DNA of 64,000 nt from assembly GCA_040752275.1 (NCBI GenBank), contig JBFMFH010000111.1, forward strand, positions 1 through 64,000, given 5' to 3'. A model generated the notes under the pieces. The model made no database searches. It was not told the origin of the DNA and saw nothing but the letters and a program-made list of their open reading frames with translations. Positions 40,858-49,637 of the stretch are shown piece by piece; the first letter of the stretch is position 1, and each line of letters begins with the position of its first letter. The position numbers and the translations under genes are program-made. This DNA comes from JBFMFH01 sp040752275 (GTDB taxonomy: Bacteria > Acidobacteriota > Vicinamibacteria > Vicinamibacterales > JAKQTR01).

Positions 40858-42008
40858 GATGCGGCACACGCCGACGCAAGAGCCTGCACGATCCGGCCCT
40901 GATCAGCCTCGGTCAGCGCATGGAAGAGGGGCAGGAGGATCGTGCGGTCCTGGGCGTGCTCGCTCACAGGGAGCGCTCCCACCCCGCGCGCCGTACGGTA
41001 GGGGTCTTCACGGTGAGCGCACATCACGCCCCGTCTCGTCGCGACGCCGTCGTCCAGCATCCGCTGCATCACGCGTCGTTGGTCGCAGCCCAGCGGCAGC
41101 TCGAGGGCGTAGCTCTGGTAGTTGCTGCGGGCCCAGGCGGGCTCGACGGGTGGCCGCGCCCCAGGAATGCCGGCAACCAGCGCGGCATATCGTGAAGCCA
41201 GCTTGCGGCGGCGCGCGACGGCCTCCGGAAGACGCGAAAGCTGGATCCTCCCGACGGCTGCCTGCAGGTCGGTCATCCGGTAGTTGAACCCGACGATGGG
41301 ATAGCTTTCGAAGATGACGGTGTGCGAGTCGTGACGCACCGTGTCGGGCACGCTCATCCCGTGCTGCCGGAGCAGGCGAAACCGCTGGTCCCATTCCGCG
41401 TGCCCCGTGGTGATCATGCCTCCGTCCCCCGTAGTCAGCACCTTACGGGGATGGAACGAAAAGCAGGCGGCGTCGCCGTGCGGGCGACCGATACGCTCCC
41501 AGCGGCCGTCCCACAGAATCTCGGAGCCGACGGCGCACGCAGCATCTTCGATCAGCGGCAAGCTCAGGCGCCTGGCGAGGGGCACGAGCCTGGCAAGGTC
41601 ACAGGGCATGCCAATCTGATGCACCGCCAGAATCACGCGGGTTCGTGACGTGACCGCCCGTTCGACGAGTGCAGGATCGAGATTCCACGTGCCAGGCTCG
41701 ACATCCACGAAGACCGGCGTCGCGCCGGCATGCCGGACCGCATTCGCTGTCGCGATGTACGAATGGCTCACGGTGATGACCTCGTCGCCGGAGCCGACAC
41801 CAGCCGCCACGAGCGAAAGATGGAGTGCCACCGTGCAATTAGCGACTGCGCACGCGTGAGGCGCCTGGGCGAAGTCCGCGAACTCACGCTCGAAGGCCGC
41901 AACTTCAGGGCCCTGGGTGATCCAACCTGTGCCGAGGACGCGCGCCACCGCCTCGGCCTCTTCGCGGCCGAGAACAGGCCTGGCCAGTGGGATCGTATCG
42001 GCAGCCAT
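40854..42008 (-). CDS. DegT/DnrJ/EryC1-family sugar aminotransferase
   Basis: 384 aa. The ATG at 42008 shares one base with the stop of the epimerase gene (TGATG). The PLP-binding Lys189 lies in FSFHPRKVLTTGDGGM, and GTGWITQGPEVAAFEREF, VDVEPGTWNLDP and IEDAACAVGSE are family hallmarks. It transfers an amino group to a keto-sugar nucleotide. An upstream epimerase/dehydratase and downstream GtrB-like transferase make an aminodeoxysugar decoration plausible. The active-site context (FHPRK rather than FYPGK) separates it from the WbpE-like aminotransferase at 43889. Confidence 0.92.
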   Translation of the reverse strand: MAADTIPLARPVLGREEAEAVARVLGTGWITQGPEVAAFEREFADFAQAPHACAVANCTVALHLSLVAAGVGSGDEVITVSHSYIATANAVRHAGATPVFVDVEPGTWNLDPALVERAVTSRTRVILAVHQIGMPCDLARLVPLARRLSLPLIEDAACAVGSEILWDGRWERIGRPHGDAACFSFHPRKVLTTGDGGMITTGHAEWDQRFRLLRQHGMSVPDTVRHDSHTVIFESYPIVGFNYRMTDLQAAVGRIQLSRLPEAVARRRKLASRYAALVAGIPGARPPVEPAWARSNYQSYALELPLGCDQRRVMQRMLDDGVATRRGVMCAHREDPYRTARGVGALPVSEHAQDRTILLPLFHALTEADQGRIVQALASACAAS

Positions 42009-43009
42009 CAATCCGCCTTTCCGATCGTCCAATTGCGAACCTGCTCGTGCTCGAGCAGCTCGGCAGGGGACTGCGGCTGATTCGTGTACCAGGCGAGCAG
42101 CAGCTTCAGTCCCTCCTCGAGCGTGACGGAGGGCGTGAAGCCAAGCGCTTGCCTGGCCTTCGACGTCTCTGCCATCAGACGGCGGACATCGCCCGGCCTC
42201 GCGGTGTCGTACGTCACGGGCGCGCCGGGCTTGTCCGCAGCCAGGGCCACGAGCCGGGCCAGGTCGGCGACCGACACTTCGATCCCCGAGCCCAGATTGA
42301 CGGTTTCGCCAACCAACTCCTCGGTGCCTGCAGCCGCGATGATGCCTCTGGCCGTGTCGGCCACGTAGGTGAAGTCCCGCGTTTGCCGACCGTCCCCGAA
42401 GATGACCATCGGCTGACCTGCCAGGCACCGCAGCATGAATCTCGGGATGACCTCGCCGCTGTCGCCTTCGTGGTGGCACCGCGGCCCATAGGTATTGAAC
42501 GGGCGCACGACAACCGTCGGGAGTCCGTAGGTCCGATAGCAGGCGCGCGCGTAGCATTCGCCAGCGAGCTTCGACGCTCCGTAGACGGTCTCGGGATAGG
42601 TGGGGTGTTCCTCGCTGATGGGCACCCATCTGGCTGTTCCGTAGACCTCCGAGCTGGACACGTGGACGAAACGGTCCACGCCTGCCTCGCGGGCTGCTGC
42701 GAGCAGGGTGAGCGTGCCGGTCGCGTTGACGTCGTGGTTCTCGCGGGGGGAGTGGATCGAGTGGCGCACGCCCAGGCATGCCAGGTGGAGCACGGTTGCC
42801 ACGTCACCCATCAACGCGCGCATGCGTGCCGCGTCGCGGATGTCTGCGACCTCGATCGTCACGCCGTCTCCGGCGCCCGACAGGTTCTCGCGCCTGCCGT
42901 TGACCATGTTGTCTACGACGATGACGCGGCGGCTCGCGGAGGCGAGCTGCCTGGTCACCTCCGAACCGATGAAACCGGCGCCGCCGGTAATCAGTATCGC
43001 GTCACGCAT
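42008..43009 (-). CDS. NAD-dependent nucleotide-sugar epimerase/dehydratase
   Basis: 333 aa from ATG 43009. Extended SDR: NAD motif TGGAGFIG (8-15), catalytic SSSEVYG (118-124) and YGASK (143-147), sugar-binding RPFNTYGPR and the ending FTPSVTLEEGLKLLLAWY. It resembles UDP-glucose 4-epimerases, UDP-glucuronate decarboxylases and GDP-mannose-type dehydratases, and cannot be assigned more closely. A 173-bp gap separates it from the acetyltransferase gene upstream. Confidence 0.87.
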   Translation of the reverse strand: MRDAILITGGAGFIGSEVTRQLASASRRVIVVDNMVNGRRENLSGAGDGVTIEVADIRDAARMRALMGDVATVLHLACLGVRHSIHSPRENHDVNATGTLTLLAAAREAGVDRFVHVSSSEVYGTARWVPISEEHPTYPETVYGASKLAGECYARACYRTYGLPTVVVRPFNTYGPRCHHEGDSGEVIPRFMLRCLAGQPMVIFGDGRQTRDFTYVADTARGIIAAAGTEELVGETVNLGSGIEVSVADLARLVALAADKPGAPVTYDTARPGDVRRLMAETSKARQALGFTPSVTLEEGLKLLLAWYTNQPQSPAELLEHEQVRNWTIGKAD

Positions 43010-43182
43010 CAAGTGCGGGTCTGCCTGCGGCTCCAATCACGGCCGGGCGCTGCGCCGAAGCACGAGGAACAGCACGCGGCCAAAATCGCCGCCCTCCTGG
43101 TGGTCGAGGGCGAGCCTGGCCGCCACCGTGGTGCAAGGCAAGTCGTGCACGGGCATGGCCGGAGCTATGACGCCGTCGAGGT

Positions 43183-43899
43183 TCACGCGTCGTTTGCTCT
43201 GGGTGTCTCCGGGTCGTGTCCCTGGCGCCAGCGCAGGTGAACCGCGGGGACACCCACCACAACAGAGAACGGGGGGACGTCTCTCGTCACCACGGCCCCG
43301 GCACCCACGATCGCGCCGCGGCCGACCGTCACGCCAGGAAGCAGGACGGCGTTGACCCCGATGTCCGCCCAGTCTTCCACGACGACCGGCCTGATGAGCA
43401 GGTCGGTCTCGATAATGGGCCGGTCTGCCGGCACGCCCGTGTGTTCGGAACCGAGCACTCGTGCGCCGGGGCCCCAGCCCACGTACTCACCGATTCGCAG
43501 GTGGCGCGCGTCGAAGTAACTCTGCGGCCCAATCCACGCGTGGTGACCGATCACGCAACGTCCGTCGACTCGGCCCTGAATGTAGGCATGATCGCCCAGG
43601 AACACGGCGTCTCCCAGTTCCAGCGTCTCGAGGTGCTTGAATCCCACGCCGACGCCCACAGAGAGACCGTGACCACACTCCCGTGCCACGGCCTTCACGA
43701 CGATGCGCCGCATCAAAGCGTCGAAGGGTGTCTGACCGTGCGAGAAGCGCGCGAAGATCTCGAGGAGGGAGTCCCGGCTGCAAGTCCCGCGCAGATGTCG
43801 GGCGAACTCGTTTTCGGGAATGGGGTCCGGCGCCACCAGTTGGCGCCCGTGGATGGCTGGCACGACTCGTTCACCGGGTCCGTTGCGATCAGTGTCCAT
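43183..43899 (-). CDS. Left-handed beta-helix sugar acetyltransferase (hexapeptide family)
   Basis: 238 aa from ATG 43899, overlapping the upstream gene by 11 bp. After an N-terminal 90-residue segment, hexapeptide repeats run from about 95 to 215 (VFLGDHAYIQGRVDGRCVIGHHAWIGP and VWADIGVNAVLLPGVTVGRGAIVGAGAVVTRDVP). The end VVGVPAV is typical of O- or N-acyltransferases such as WbbJ/NodL. It probably O- or N-acetylates a sugar of the glycan. Trimeric, cytoplasmic. Confidence 0.87.
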   Translation of the reverse strand: MDTDRNGPGERVVPAIHGRQLVAPDPIPENEFARHLRGTCSRDSLLEIFARFSHGQTPFDALMRRIVVKAVARECGHGLSVGVGVGFKHLETLELGDAVFLGDHAYIQGRVDGRCVIGHHAWIGPQSYFDARHLRIGEYVGWGPGARVLGSEHTGVPADRPIIETDLLIRPVVVEDWADIGVNAVLLPGVTVGRGAIVGAGAVVTRDVPPFSVVVGVPAVHLRWRQGHDPETPRANDA

Positions 43900-44992
43900 C
43901 ACCGTACTCCCGCACGCCCGTCGCAACCTCCGCCTGCTGAGCCGGCGTGAGTTCTGGAAACATCGGCAGTGACAGCACTTCGGCCATGATGCGCTCGGAC
44001 ACGGGAAAGTCGCCGGTTCTGTACCCGAGATCGGCGTACGCCGGCTGCACGTGCACGGGCGCTGCATAGTGAATGCCCGTGTGGATGCCACGTTCGCCGA
44101 GATACCGCTGCAGCGCGTCCCGCCTGGGCGACCGGATGGCGTACACGTGGAACACATGCCGGGCACCGGGCCGCGACTCAGGGAGCCCGACCGGTCCGCC
44201 GGCGAGGAGCCTGTGGTATTCGGCAGCCCGGGTGCGGCGTGCTTCCGTCCACAGCTCGAGGTACTTGAGCTTGACGCGGAGAATCGCGCCCTGAATCCCC
44301 TCGAGCCTGTAGTTGTACCCGCGAAGTTCGTGCAGTCCCTTCCGTCGCTGTCCCCAGTCGCGCAGCATCCGGAGGCGCTCCGCGTGGTCCGCATCGCTCG
44401 TGACGACCAGGCCGCCCTCTCCGTAGGCCCCGAGGTTCTTGCCCGGATAGAAGCTGAAGCAGCCCAACGCCCCGATCGACCCGGCACGGCGGCCGCCATA
44501 CTCGGCGCCATGAGCCTGTGCCGCGTCTTCGATGACGGCCACGCCGTGCCGGTGGGCCACGTCCATGATGGGCTCCATGTCGGCCATCTGGCCGTAGATG
44601 TGCACGGGCAGGATCGCCTTCGTTCGGGGCGTGATCGCCGCTTCGAGCCTGGCGGGATCGATGGTGTAGTAGCGCGGATCGACATCCACGAGCACGGCCC
44701 GCGCGCCCGTGTAGCCGACGGCCGCGACGGTCGCCACGAACGTGAAGGGCGTCGTAATGACCTCGTCGCCGGGTCCGACGCCTGCGGCCAGGAGCGCGAG
44801 GTGCAGAGCGCTCGTCCCGGAGTTGACGGCCACGGCATGCGCGGCGCCGCAGTAGGCGGCGAACTCTCGCTCGAAGGCCTCCACCTCGGCCCCAAGTACG
44901 AACTGGCTGTTCTCGAGGACCCGGCCGACAGCCGCGTCGATGTCGGACTTGATGCTGTGGTACTGCGCACGCAGATCGACGAAGGGAATCAT
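43889..44992 (-). CDS. wbpE: PLP-dependent aminotransferase, WbpE-like
   Basis: 367 aa. PLP Lys185 lies in CFSFYPGKNLGAYGEGG. MIPFVDLRAQYHSIKSDIDAAV at the N-terminus and VIEDAAQAHGAEY are as in WbpE/WlbC. That enzyme converts UDP-3-keto-GlcNAcA to UDP-GlcNAc(3NH2)A. It is coupled (ATGA) to a Gfo/Idh/MocA dehydrogenase and then a hexapeptide acetyltransferase, exactly the WbpB-WbpD-WbpE set. Function is inferred from this trio; the alternative is a QdtB-like aminotransferase. Confidence 0.85.
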   Translation of the reverse strand: MIPFVDLRAQYHSIKSDIDAAVGRVLENSQFVLGAEVEAFEREFAAYCGAAHAVAVNSGTSALHLALLAAGVGPGDEVITTPFTFVATVAAVGYTGARAVLVDVDPRYYTIDPARLEAAITPRTKAILPVHIYGQMADMEPIMDVAHRHGVAVIEDAAQAHGAEYGGRRAGSIGALGCFSFYPGKNLGAYGEGGLVVTSDADHAERLRMLRDWGQRRKGLHELRGYNYRLEGIQGAILRVKLKYLELWTEARRTRAAEYHRLLAGGPVGLPESRPGARHVFHVYAIRSPRRDALQRYLGERGIHTGIHYAAPVHVQPAYADLGYRTGDFPVSERIMAEVLSLPMFPELTPAQQAEVATGVREYGDGH

Positions 44993-46011
44993 GAGGCCCC
45001 AGTCAACAGGCTGACCGGCAGACCCCGCCGGTTCATCGAGACGGTGGCGGCCTCGAGCATGCGCACGACCCGCAGCCCGGCCTCACCATTGGTGATTGGA
45101 GTCTCGCCTCTGCCGACACACTCGACGAAATGCCTGGCCTCGACAGCCAATGCCTCGGTCATCGCCAGCCTTGGCGCCCACATGTCGCCGGTCCGGTAGC
45201 CGACGAGCATCTGGTACACGCTTTCGGGATCCGGGGCGTGGGTGACGCCCTTGTCGTAGATTCTGACTCCCTCGCTGGACTCGAGATCGTCGTAGACCAC
45301 CATCTGCCTGCTACCCCCCACGAGCGTGCGCCGGATCTTGACGGGGGCGAGCCAGTTGACGTGAATGTGGCCGATCAGCGGTCCGTCGAAGAACATGGTC
45401 AGGTAGGCGACGTTCTCGGGCTCACCCGGCAGGTGCGCCATCCCGGTGGTCGAAATGGCGGTCGGCTCCCGCCCGAGCAGGAAGTCCATGATGGAGAGGT
45501 CGTGGACGGCCAGGTCCCAGACCACGTTCACGTCATGTTGGAACAGCCCGAGGTTGATGCGGACCGAGTCGTAGTAGTAGAGCTCTCCTAGTATGCCCTC
45601 CTGGATGAGCTCCCGAATCTTGCGAACCGCGGCCGCATACACGAACGTGTGGTCCACCATGAGCGTGAGGCCACGGGCACCAGCAAGGTCGATGAGCCGT
45701 CCGGACTGGTCGCTGGTGGCGGTCATCGGCTTCTCGATCAGCACGTGTTTGCCGGCTTGCAGTGCGGCGTTTGCCAACAGGTAATGCGTCGAGACAGGCG
45801 TGGCAACCACCACGGCGTCAACGATGGGCGACCCGATGAGTTCGTCTGGGTCGGCTGTCACCTGGATGCCGGGATATCGCCGCCGGGCGAGATCGAGACG
45901 CTCGGGCCGGCGATCGCAGACGCCGACGACACGGGCGCCCTCGGTCTCGGCGAAGTTGCGGACCAGATTCGGGCCCCAGTAGCCATAGCCGATGACGCCG
46001 ATGCCAATCAT
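44989..46011 (-). CDS. wbpB: Gfo/Idh/MocA-family dehydrogenase, WbpB-like
   Basis: 340 aa. An N-terminal Rossmann domain has GVIGYGYWGPNLVRNF, the EKP motif (LIEKPMTATSDQ, about 92-103) and MVDHTFVYAAAVRKIRELI. The C-terminal alpha/beta domain has VNLGLFQHDVNVVWDLAVHDLSIM. WbpB/WlbA oxidises C3 of UDP-GlcNAcA, recycling NAD with 2-oxoglutarate. It is coupled to the aminotransferase gene (ATGA) and overlaps the acetyltransferase gene. The needed UDP-GlcNAc 6-dehydrogenase (WbpA) is not in the window. Confidence 0.87.
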   Translation of the reverse strand: MIGIGVIGYGYWGPNLVRNFAETEGARVVGVCDRRPERLDLARRRYPGIQVTADPDELIGSPIVDAVVVATPVSTHYLLANAALQAGKHVLIEKPMTATSDQSGRLIDLAGARGLTLMVDHTFVYAAAVRKIRELIQEGILGELYYYDSVRINLGLFQHDVNVVWDLAVHDLSIMDFLLGREPTAISTTGMAHLPGEPENVAYLTMFFDGPLIGHIHVNWLAPVKIRRTLVGGSRQMVVYDDLESSEGVRIYDKGVTHAPDPESVYQMLVGYRTGDMWAPRLAMTEALAVEARHFVECVGRGETPITNGEAGLRVVRMLEAATVSMNRRGLPVSLLTGAS

Positions 46012-46490
46012 CTGCGGCTGCCCTCGCCAACCGGCCGGCGGACCCGGGCCGGCACGCCAGCCACAATCATTCCTGCCGGCACGTCGTGGGTGACCACGGC
46101 GCCGGCTCCCACCATCGCACGTTCACCGATCGTGACGCCACCCAGGATGACGGCCCCGCTGCCGATCGACGCACCTTTGCACACACGCGTCGGGACGACC
46201 GACCAGTCGGCCTCCGTCTGCAGCTGGCCGCCGGTCGCCGCCCGGGGGTAGATGTCGTTGATGAACATGACGCCGTGGCCGACGAACACTTCGTCTTCGA
46301 TGGTGACGCCCTCGCAAACGAACGTGTGCGACGAGATCTTGCACCGGCTGCCGATGCACGCGTTCTTCTGAATCTCGACGAACGCGCCGATCTTCGTCTC
46401 GTCACCGATGGTGCAGCCGTAGAGATTGACCAGGTCGCGTTGGAAGATGACAACGCCGCGGCCGAGCGTGACACTTGCGGCAACGGGCAT
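46008..46490 (-). CDS. wbpD: Hexapeptide N-acetyltransferase, WbpD/WlbB-like
   Basis: 160 aa from ATG 46490, with AAGGAG at 46495-46500. It is almost entirely hexapeptide repeats (VVIFQRDLVNLYGCTIGDETKIG, FVEIQKNACIGSRCKIS, GVTIEDEVFVGHGVMFINDIYPRA). The NDIYPR segment is typical of WbpD/WlbB, which N-acetylate C3 of UDP-GlcNAc(3NH2)A. With the next two genes it would give UDP-2,3-diacetamido-2,3-dideoxyglucuronate. A 5-prime Shine-Dalgarno suggests a re-initiation point in the operon. Confidence 0.88.
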   Translation of the reverse strand: MPVAASVTLGRGVVIFQRDLVNLYGCTIGDETKIGAFVEIQKNACIGSRCKISSHTFVCEGVTIEDEVFVGHGVMFINDIYPRAATGGQLQTEADWSVVPTRVCKGASIGSGAVILGGVTIGERAMVGAGAVVTHDVPAGMIVAGVPARVRRPVGEGSRR

Positions 46491-46494
46491 GGCG

Positions 46495-46500
46495 CTCCTT
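46495..46500 (-). promoter_or_regulatory. Shine-Dalgarno of wbpD-like gene
   Basis: AAGGAG on the minus strand, 4 nt before the ATG at 46490. Most other genes in the run have no such site and depend on coupling. Confidence 0.6.
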
Positions 46501-46518
46501 CGTGGTGGTTCCGAAACG

Positions 46519-46989
46519 TTAGCGAAGCGGCAGTTCGACGCCGTCGCAGCCCGAGTCCGTCAGAGGCACCTCGGCAAGGGACCTGGCAATGGCGTCCGCG
46601 CCAAGGGCGCTGGCGAAACAGAACAGGCGCAGTCGATTCCCGGCATTGACGACGGCACCCTGACTGCGGATGAACTCGAACAGGTAGTCCTGCCGAGTGG
46701 TGATGGCCGCCTCGAGCGGCGTCAGCTCGATCGGATCGGATCTGAGGATGCCAGGTCTCACGGAATATCGAGCGTTCGGGTCGGCGCCGCGGGCGACGAG
46801 CGCCATGATTGTAGCCCGGTTTCCCAGTGCCGCTGCCTCGGCCAGCGTTTCGGTGTCGGCTGGCCAGAGCGGATGCCAGCCAAACAGCGCACCGGCCACG
46901 ATCGCGGCGGTCGCCAGGCCCAACGCCATCTGTGGCAGGGCGGGAATGCACTCGGTGACAGTCTCGACCACCCTCGAACCGGGGCTCAT
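46519..46989 (-). CDS. Membrane-anchored ankyrin-repeat-like protein
   Basis: 156 aa. A membrane helix (about 20-38, MALGLATAAIVAGALFGW) is followed by ankyrin-type helices: LAEAAALGNRATIMALVARGADPNARYS and TPLEAAITTRQDYLFEFIRSQGAVVN. There are about two to three repeats. It is probably a protein-binding adaptor facing the periplasm or cytoplasm. It sits 2 bp after the stop of the large membrane protein gene (46992) and could be a partner of that protein. The function is unknown. Confidence 0.7.
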   Translation of the reverse strand: MSPGSRVVETVTECIPALPQMALGLATAAIVAGALFGWHPLWPADTETLAEAAALGNRATIMALVARGADPNARYSVRPGILRSDPIELTPLEAAITTRQDYLFEFIRSQGAVVNAGNRLRLFCFASALGADAIARSLAEVPLTDSGCDGVELPLR

Positions 46990-46991
46990 CG

Positions 46992-48464
46992 TCAGTGCTG
47001 ATCGAAATAGCTATCGCCGAGACGACGGTAGACGAGAAACGGAGTCGGTACGGGCATGGCCAGAACCTCCCGTTGGAGCGCACGGGCAAGGGCGACCACC
47101 TTCGGATTCTGTGCGGCGCCCGGGTGGTCGCGCAACCACGTCTCCAAGCCGAGCCAGTCATTCCGGTGACGGGACGCGGCAACCGAGATGTTGTAGTGGA
47201 GGCCGGCGGTCCGGATCGCCCAGCCCGAAGTCAGCACAAGGAGGCCCAGCACGGCGATGCTTCGAAGCACGGGGCCGCGCCGCGGAAGTCTGCTGAAGAC
47301 GGCGCGCAGGACCATGGCGGCTGCCACGGCGTACATACACGCAGCCACGGTCATGATCTGATCCTTCGTGTACCCGTAGCTGATGACCGCGTTGGCGGCC
47401 GCCACCGCCCAGAACACCACGATGGGCCGGTCGTTGGCTGACACGGTGAAGCGGATCCAGTGCTGGGCCTTCCGCAGACTGTAGACGAGGATCAGGAGTG
47501 ACAGAATCGTCGAGCTGCAGACATTGATCAGCATCCACGGCATGACGTCGTGACGCTCGGTCACGAACCCCCGCGTCAATTCCCACACGCCCATCCTCGG
47601 TTCGGCAAACAGCAGCATGCCGAGCGCCGCCGCGACGTTGTGGGCATAGAAGATTCCGGGGCGCGTTGCGAAGCGCGCCACCAGCTCCGGTGGGTCCAGC
47701 ACGTGGAACCCGAAGCCGGAACTGCGTTCCTCGACACCCGGGGTCCCGCCGCCCAGCAGGCCGAAGCGGATCCAGAAGTACAGAATCACGACCACGGTGC
47801 TCGCGATCACACCGCGCGGTGAAACCCCGCGGGCACCTACCAGATAGGCTGCGACCAGCGCCACCCAGACGAGCAGACCCGACTCGACGGTCAGGACGGC
47901 TATGGCCAAGACGACGGGCGCGGCTGCGTCACACACCCACCCGCCGCGCGACTCGGCCAGGTTCACGACGAGTAGCACGCAGATCGCCACGGTCAGGAAC
48001 GCGTTGATGGGGTAGATCTCGATGACGAATCCCCCGAACGTGTGACCGCCCACCAGAACGCTGAATGCCACGATGGCAGCGACGAAGTCCACCCTGGTCC
48101 TTACTGCCAGCAGCCGGGCGAACAGCACGAGCAGGACGCCGACCTGCAGCACCTCGACCACCGTGAATACTGCCAGGTAGTGCCCATCCGCTGCATCGAA
48201 CACGATCTTGAAGGATCCCCACAGGAAGGGCCTGAAATACGGGCCCCCACCGAAGTGGGCTTTCAGCAGGTCACGGAGGGAATGCTCAAGCAGTGCCTGC
48301 ATGTTGCCGAGGTTGTCGGTCAATTGCCAGGGTTTACGCACAAGGAAGTACGCGAGTCCCATCCAGACAAGCCAGGCCCACCCGCAGGTGGCCCAGGTCC
48401 ATCCATTGGCCGGCCTCGACGCCGACGGGGTGTCCCACGCAGGTTGCGCAGGCGTGGCAGTCAC
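46992..48464 (-). CDS. Polytopic membrane protein, GT-C-like
   Basis: 490 aa from GTG 48464, overlapping the methyltransferase stop (GTGA). About eleven membrane helices are visible from residue 25 to about 420, ending in a soluble tail of about 65 residues. An early periplasmic loop holds KPWQLTDNLGNMQALLEHSLRDLL, in the position where GT-C glycosyltransferases keep their acidic catalytic residues. No exact family is recognised. It may use a lipid-linked sugar made by a GtrB-like enzyme to modify the glycan outside the membrane. Confidence 0.7.
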   Translation of the reverse strand: MTATPAQPAWDTPSASRPANGWTWATCGWAWLVWMGLAYFLVRKPWQLTDNLGNMQALLEHSLRDLLKAHFGGGPYFRPFLWGSFKIVFDAADGHYLAVFTVVEVLQVGVLLVLFARLLAVRTRVDFVAAIVAFSVLVGGHTFGGFVIEIYPINAFLTVAICVLLVVNLAESRGGWVCDAAAPVVLAIAVLTVESGLLVWVALVAAYLVGARGVSPRGVIASTVVVILYFWIRFGLLGGGTPGVEERSSGFGFHVLDPPELVARFATRPGIFYAHNVAAALGMLLFAEPRMGVWELTRGFVTERHDVMPWMLINVCSSTILSLLILVYSLRKAQHWIRFTVSANDRPIVVFWAVAAANAVISYGYTKDQIMTVAACMYAVAAAMVLRAVFSRLPRRGPVLRSIAVLGLLVLTSGWAIRTAGLHYNISVAASRHRNDWLGLETWLRDHPGAAQNPKVVALARALQREVLAMPVPTPFLVYRRLGDSYFDQH

Positions 48465-49573
48465 CCGTCCACCTCAACCAGCGGCAGGTGGGCCTGCGCA
48501 ATCACACCGTAGATGTCTTCGAAGCGGCTGTTCTCGACTTCCGAATAGGGCAGATCTTCCAGCAAGCACCCCGGGATGTCTGGCGCCACATCGTCTCGCA
48601 GAAAGAAAGCGTTCAGGGCATTGGGCTCGACCGTGACGAGGCGGTACCCCTTCTTGGCGGCGAGCGCCATCAAGGCCGGCAGCGAGGCGCCGTAGTACCG
48701 TTTCCGCAGCGCGCCGCTCAGTTGCGTCCGATCGAACATCGCCTCGTACGGGAGCGTGACAGCGCGCCGGAAGCCAAACAGCGCGTTGTACTCGATGACG
48801 ACCAGCCTGGGGCTGCTCGCGGTCAGCGCATGCCAGATCCAGTAGTCCATGCCGTCGACGTCGATGCTCAGAAGATCCACTTCTCCGTCGAAGCCGGCAT
48901 CGACGACCAGGCCGTTGACATTGTCCCGGGTGACGAGCGCCGCAATCGAGGTGACCCGCGTGGGGCTGAAGCGGTCTTTCAGCACGGCGACGTGGGCCTC
49001 CTTGGCATCGATCATGAGGCCGCTCCAGCCGCACTCGCGCGCGTAGAACCCCGAGATGCCCCCGTTCATCCCTGAGCCGATGTCGATGAAGCGACGGGTC
49101 GTGGCACCCGCATGCTGGAAGATCGCCCAGCTGATGCCATCTTCCTCCCGTTGGGACGTAACGCTCGCCCGCTGCGCCGTGAGTCTCTGTGGGTATGGCA
49201 GGGTTGCGGGATCGAGCAGGGCACGCCTCAAGAGCGCGCGAGTGTCGAGCCTCAGGAGCTTCAGCAAGTGCGGCACGCCGCGACTGCCGAGCTGCGAACG
49301 GATCTCCTGCAGGTGCTCACCCACGTCGTTCAGCCGCAGGCGAACGTCCTTCATCTGGGTTTGACCGACGTCCTGAAAGCGCGCGGTGTGCCGTTCGACC
49401 GAGCGCACGCGCGCATCGATCTCGCGAAGGAGCCTGGCGTTCTTCTCCGACTCCTGGCGCACGCGCCGGATGTCCTCGCGCAAGTCGTGGACTCCCAGCC
49501 AAGCGCGTACCCTGTGCGCAAGTCGCGTCTTCCAGCCGCCCGTCGTCTCGGCCACAATCGCCTCGTCTGTCAC
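48461..49573 (-). CDS. FkbM-like methyltransferase with N-terminal coiled coil
   Basis: 370 aa from GTG 49573. Residues about 25-90 are a predicted coiled coil (DLREDIRRVRQESEKNARLLREID). The methyltransferase domain follows: FIDIGSGMNGGISGFYA (motif I), GLMIDAKEAHVAVLKDRF, and SIDVDGMDYWIWHAL, the FkbM-type acidic motif. It probably O-methylates a sugar. Coiled-coil-linked methyltransferases such as WbdD cap O-antigen chains and measure chain length by the coiled coil. The coil here is much shorter, so a capping function is inference. The start lies after a 53-bp gap with a strong hairpin. Confidence 0.8.
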   Translation of the reverse strand: MTDEAIVAETTGGWKTRLAHRVRAWLGVHDLREDIRRVRQESEKNARLLREIDARVRSVERHTARFQDVGQTQMKDVRLRLNDVGEHLQEIRSQLGSRGVPHLLKLLRLDTRALLRRALLDPATLPYPQRLTAQRASVTSQREEDGISWAIFQHAGATTRRFIDIGSGMNGGISGFYARECGWSGLMIDAKEAHVAVLKDRFSPTRVTSIAALVTRDNVNGLVVDAGFDGEVDLLSIDVDGMDYWIWHALTASSPRLVVIEYNALFGFRRAVTLPYEAMFDRTQLSGALRKRYYGASLPALMALAAKKGYRLVTVEPNALNAFFLRDDVAPDIPGCLLEDLPYSEVENSRFEDIYGVIAQAHLPLVEVDG

Positions 49574-49617
49574 CCGCCCCTGCAGCGGGGCGGCCGGTTC
49601 GGTCGTGTCTGGTAGAG

Positions 49618-49637
49618 GCCGGGGCTTCAGCCCCGGC
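49618..49637. repeat. Perfect hairpin GCCGGGGCT-TC-AGCCCCGGC
   Basis: 9-bp perfect stem with a 2-nt spacer, overlapping the last codons of the epimerase gene and preceding the FkbM-like gene by about 45 bp. It could be a transcript-processing or attenuation hairpin, or a dispersed palindromic repeat. Confidence 0.6.
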
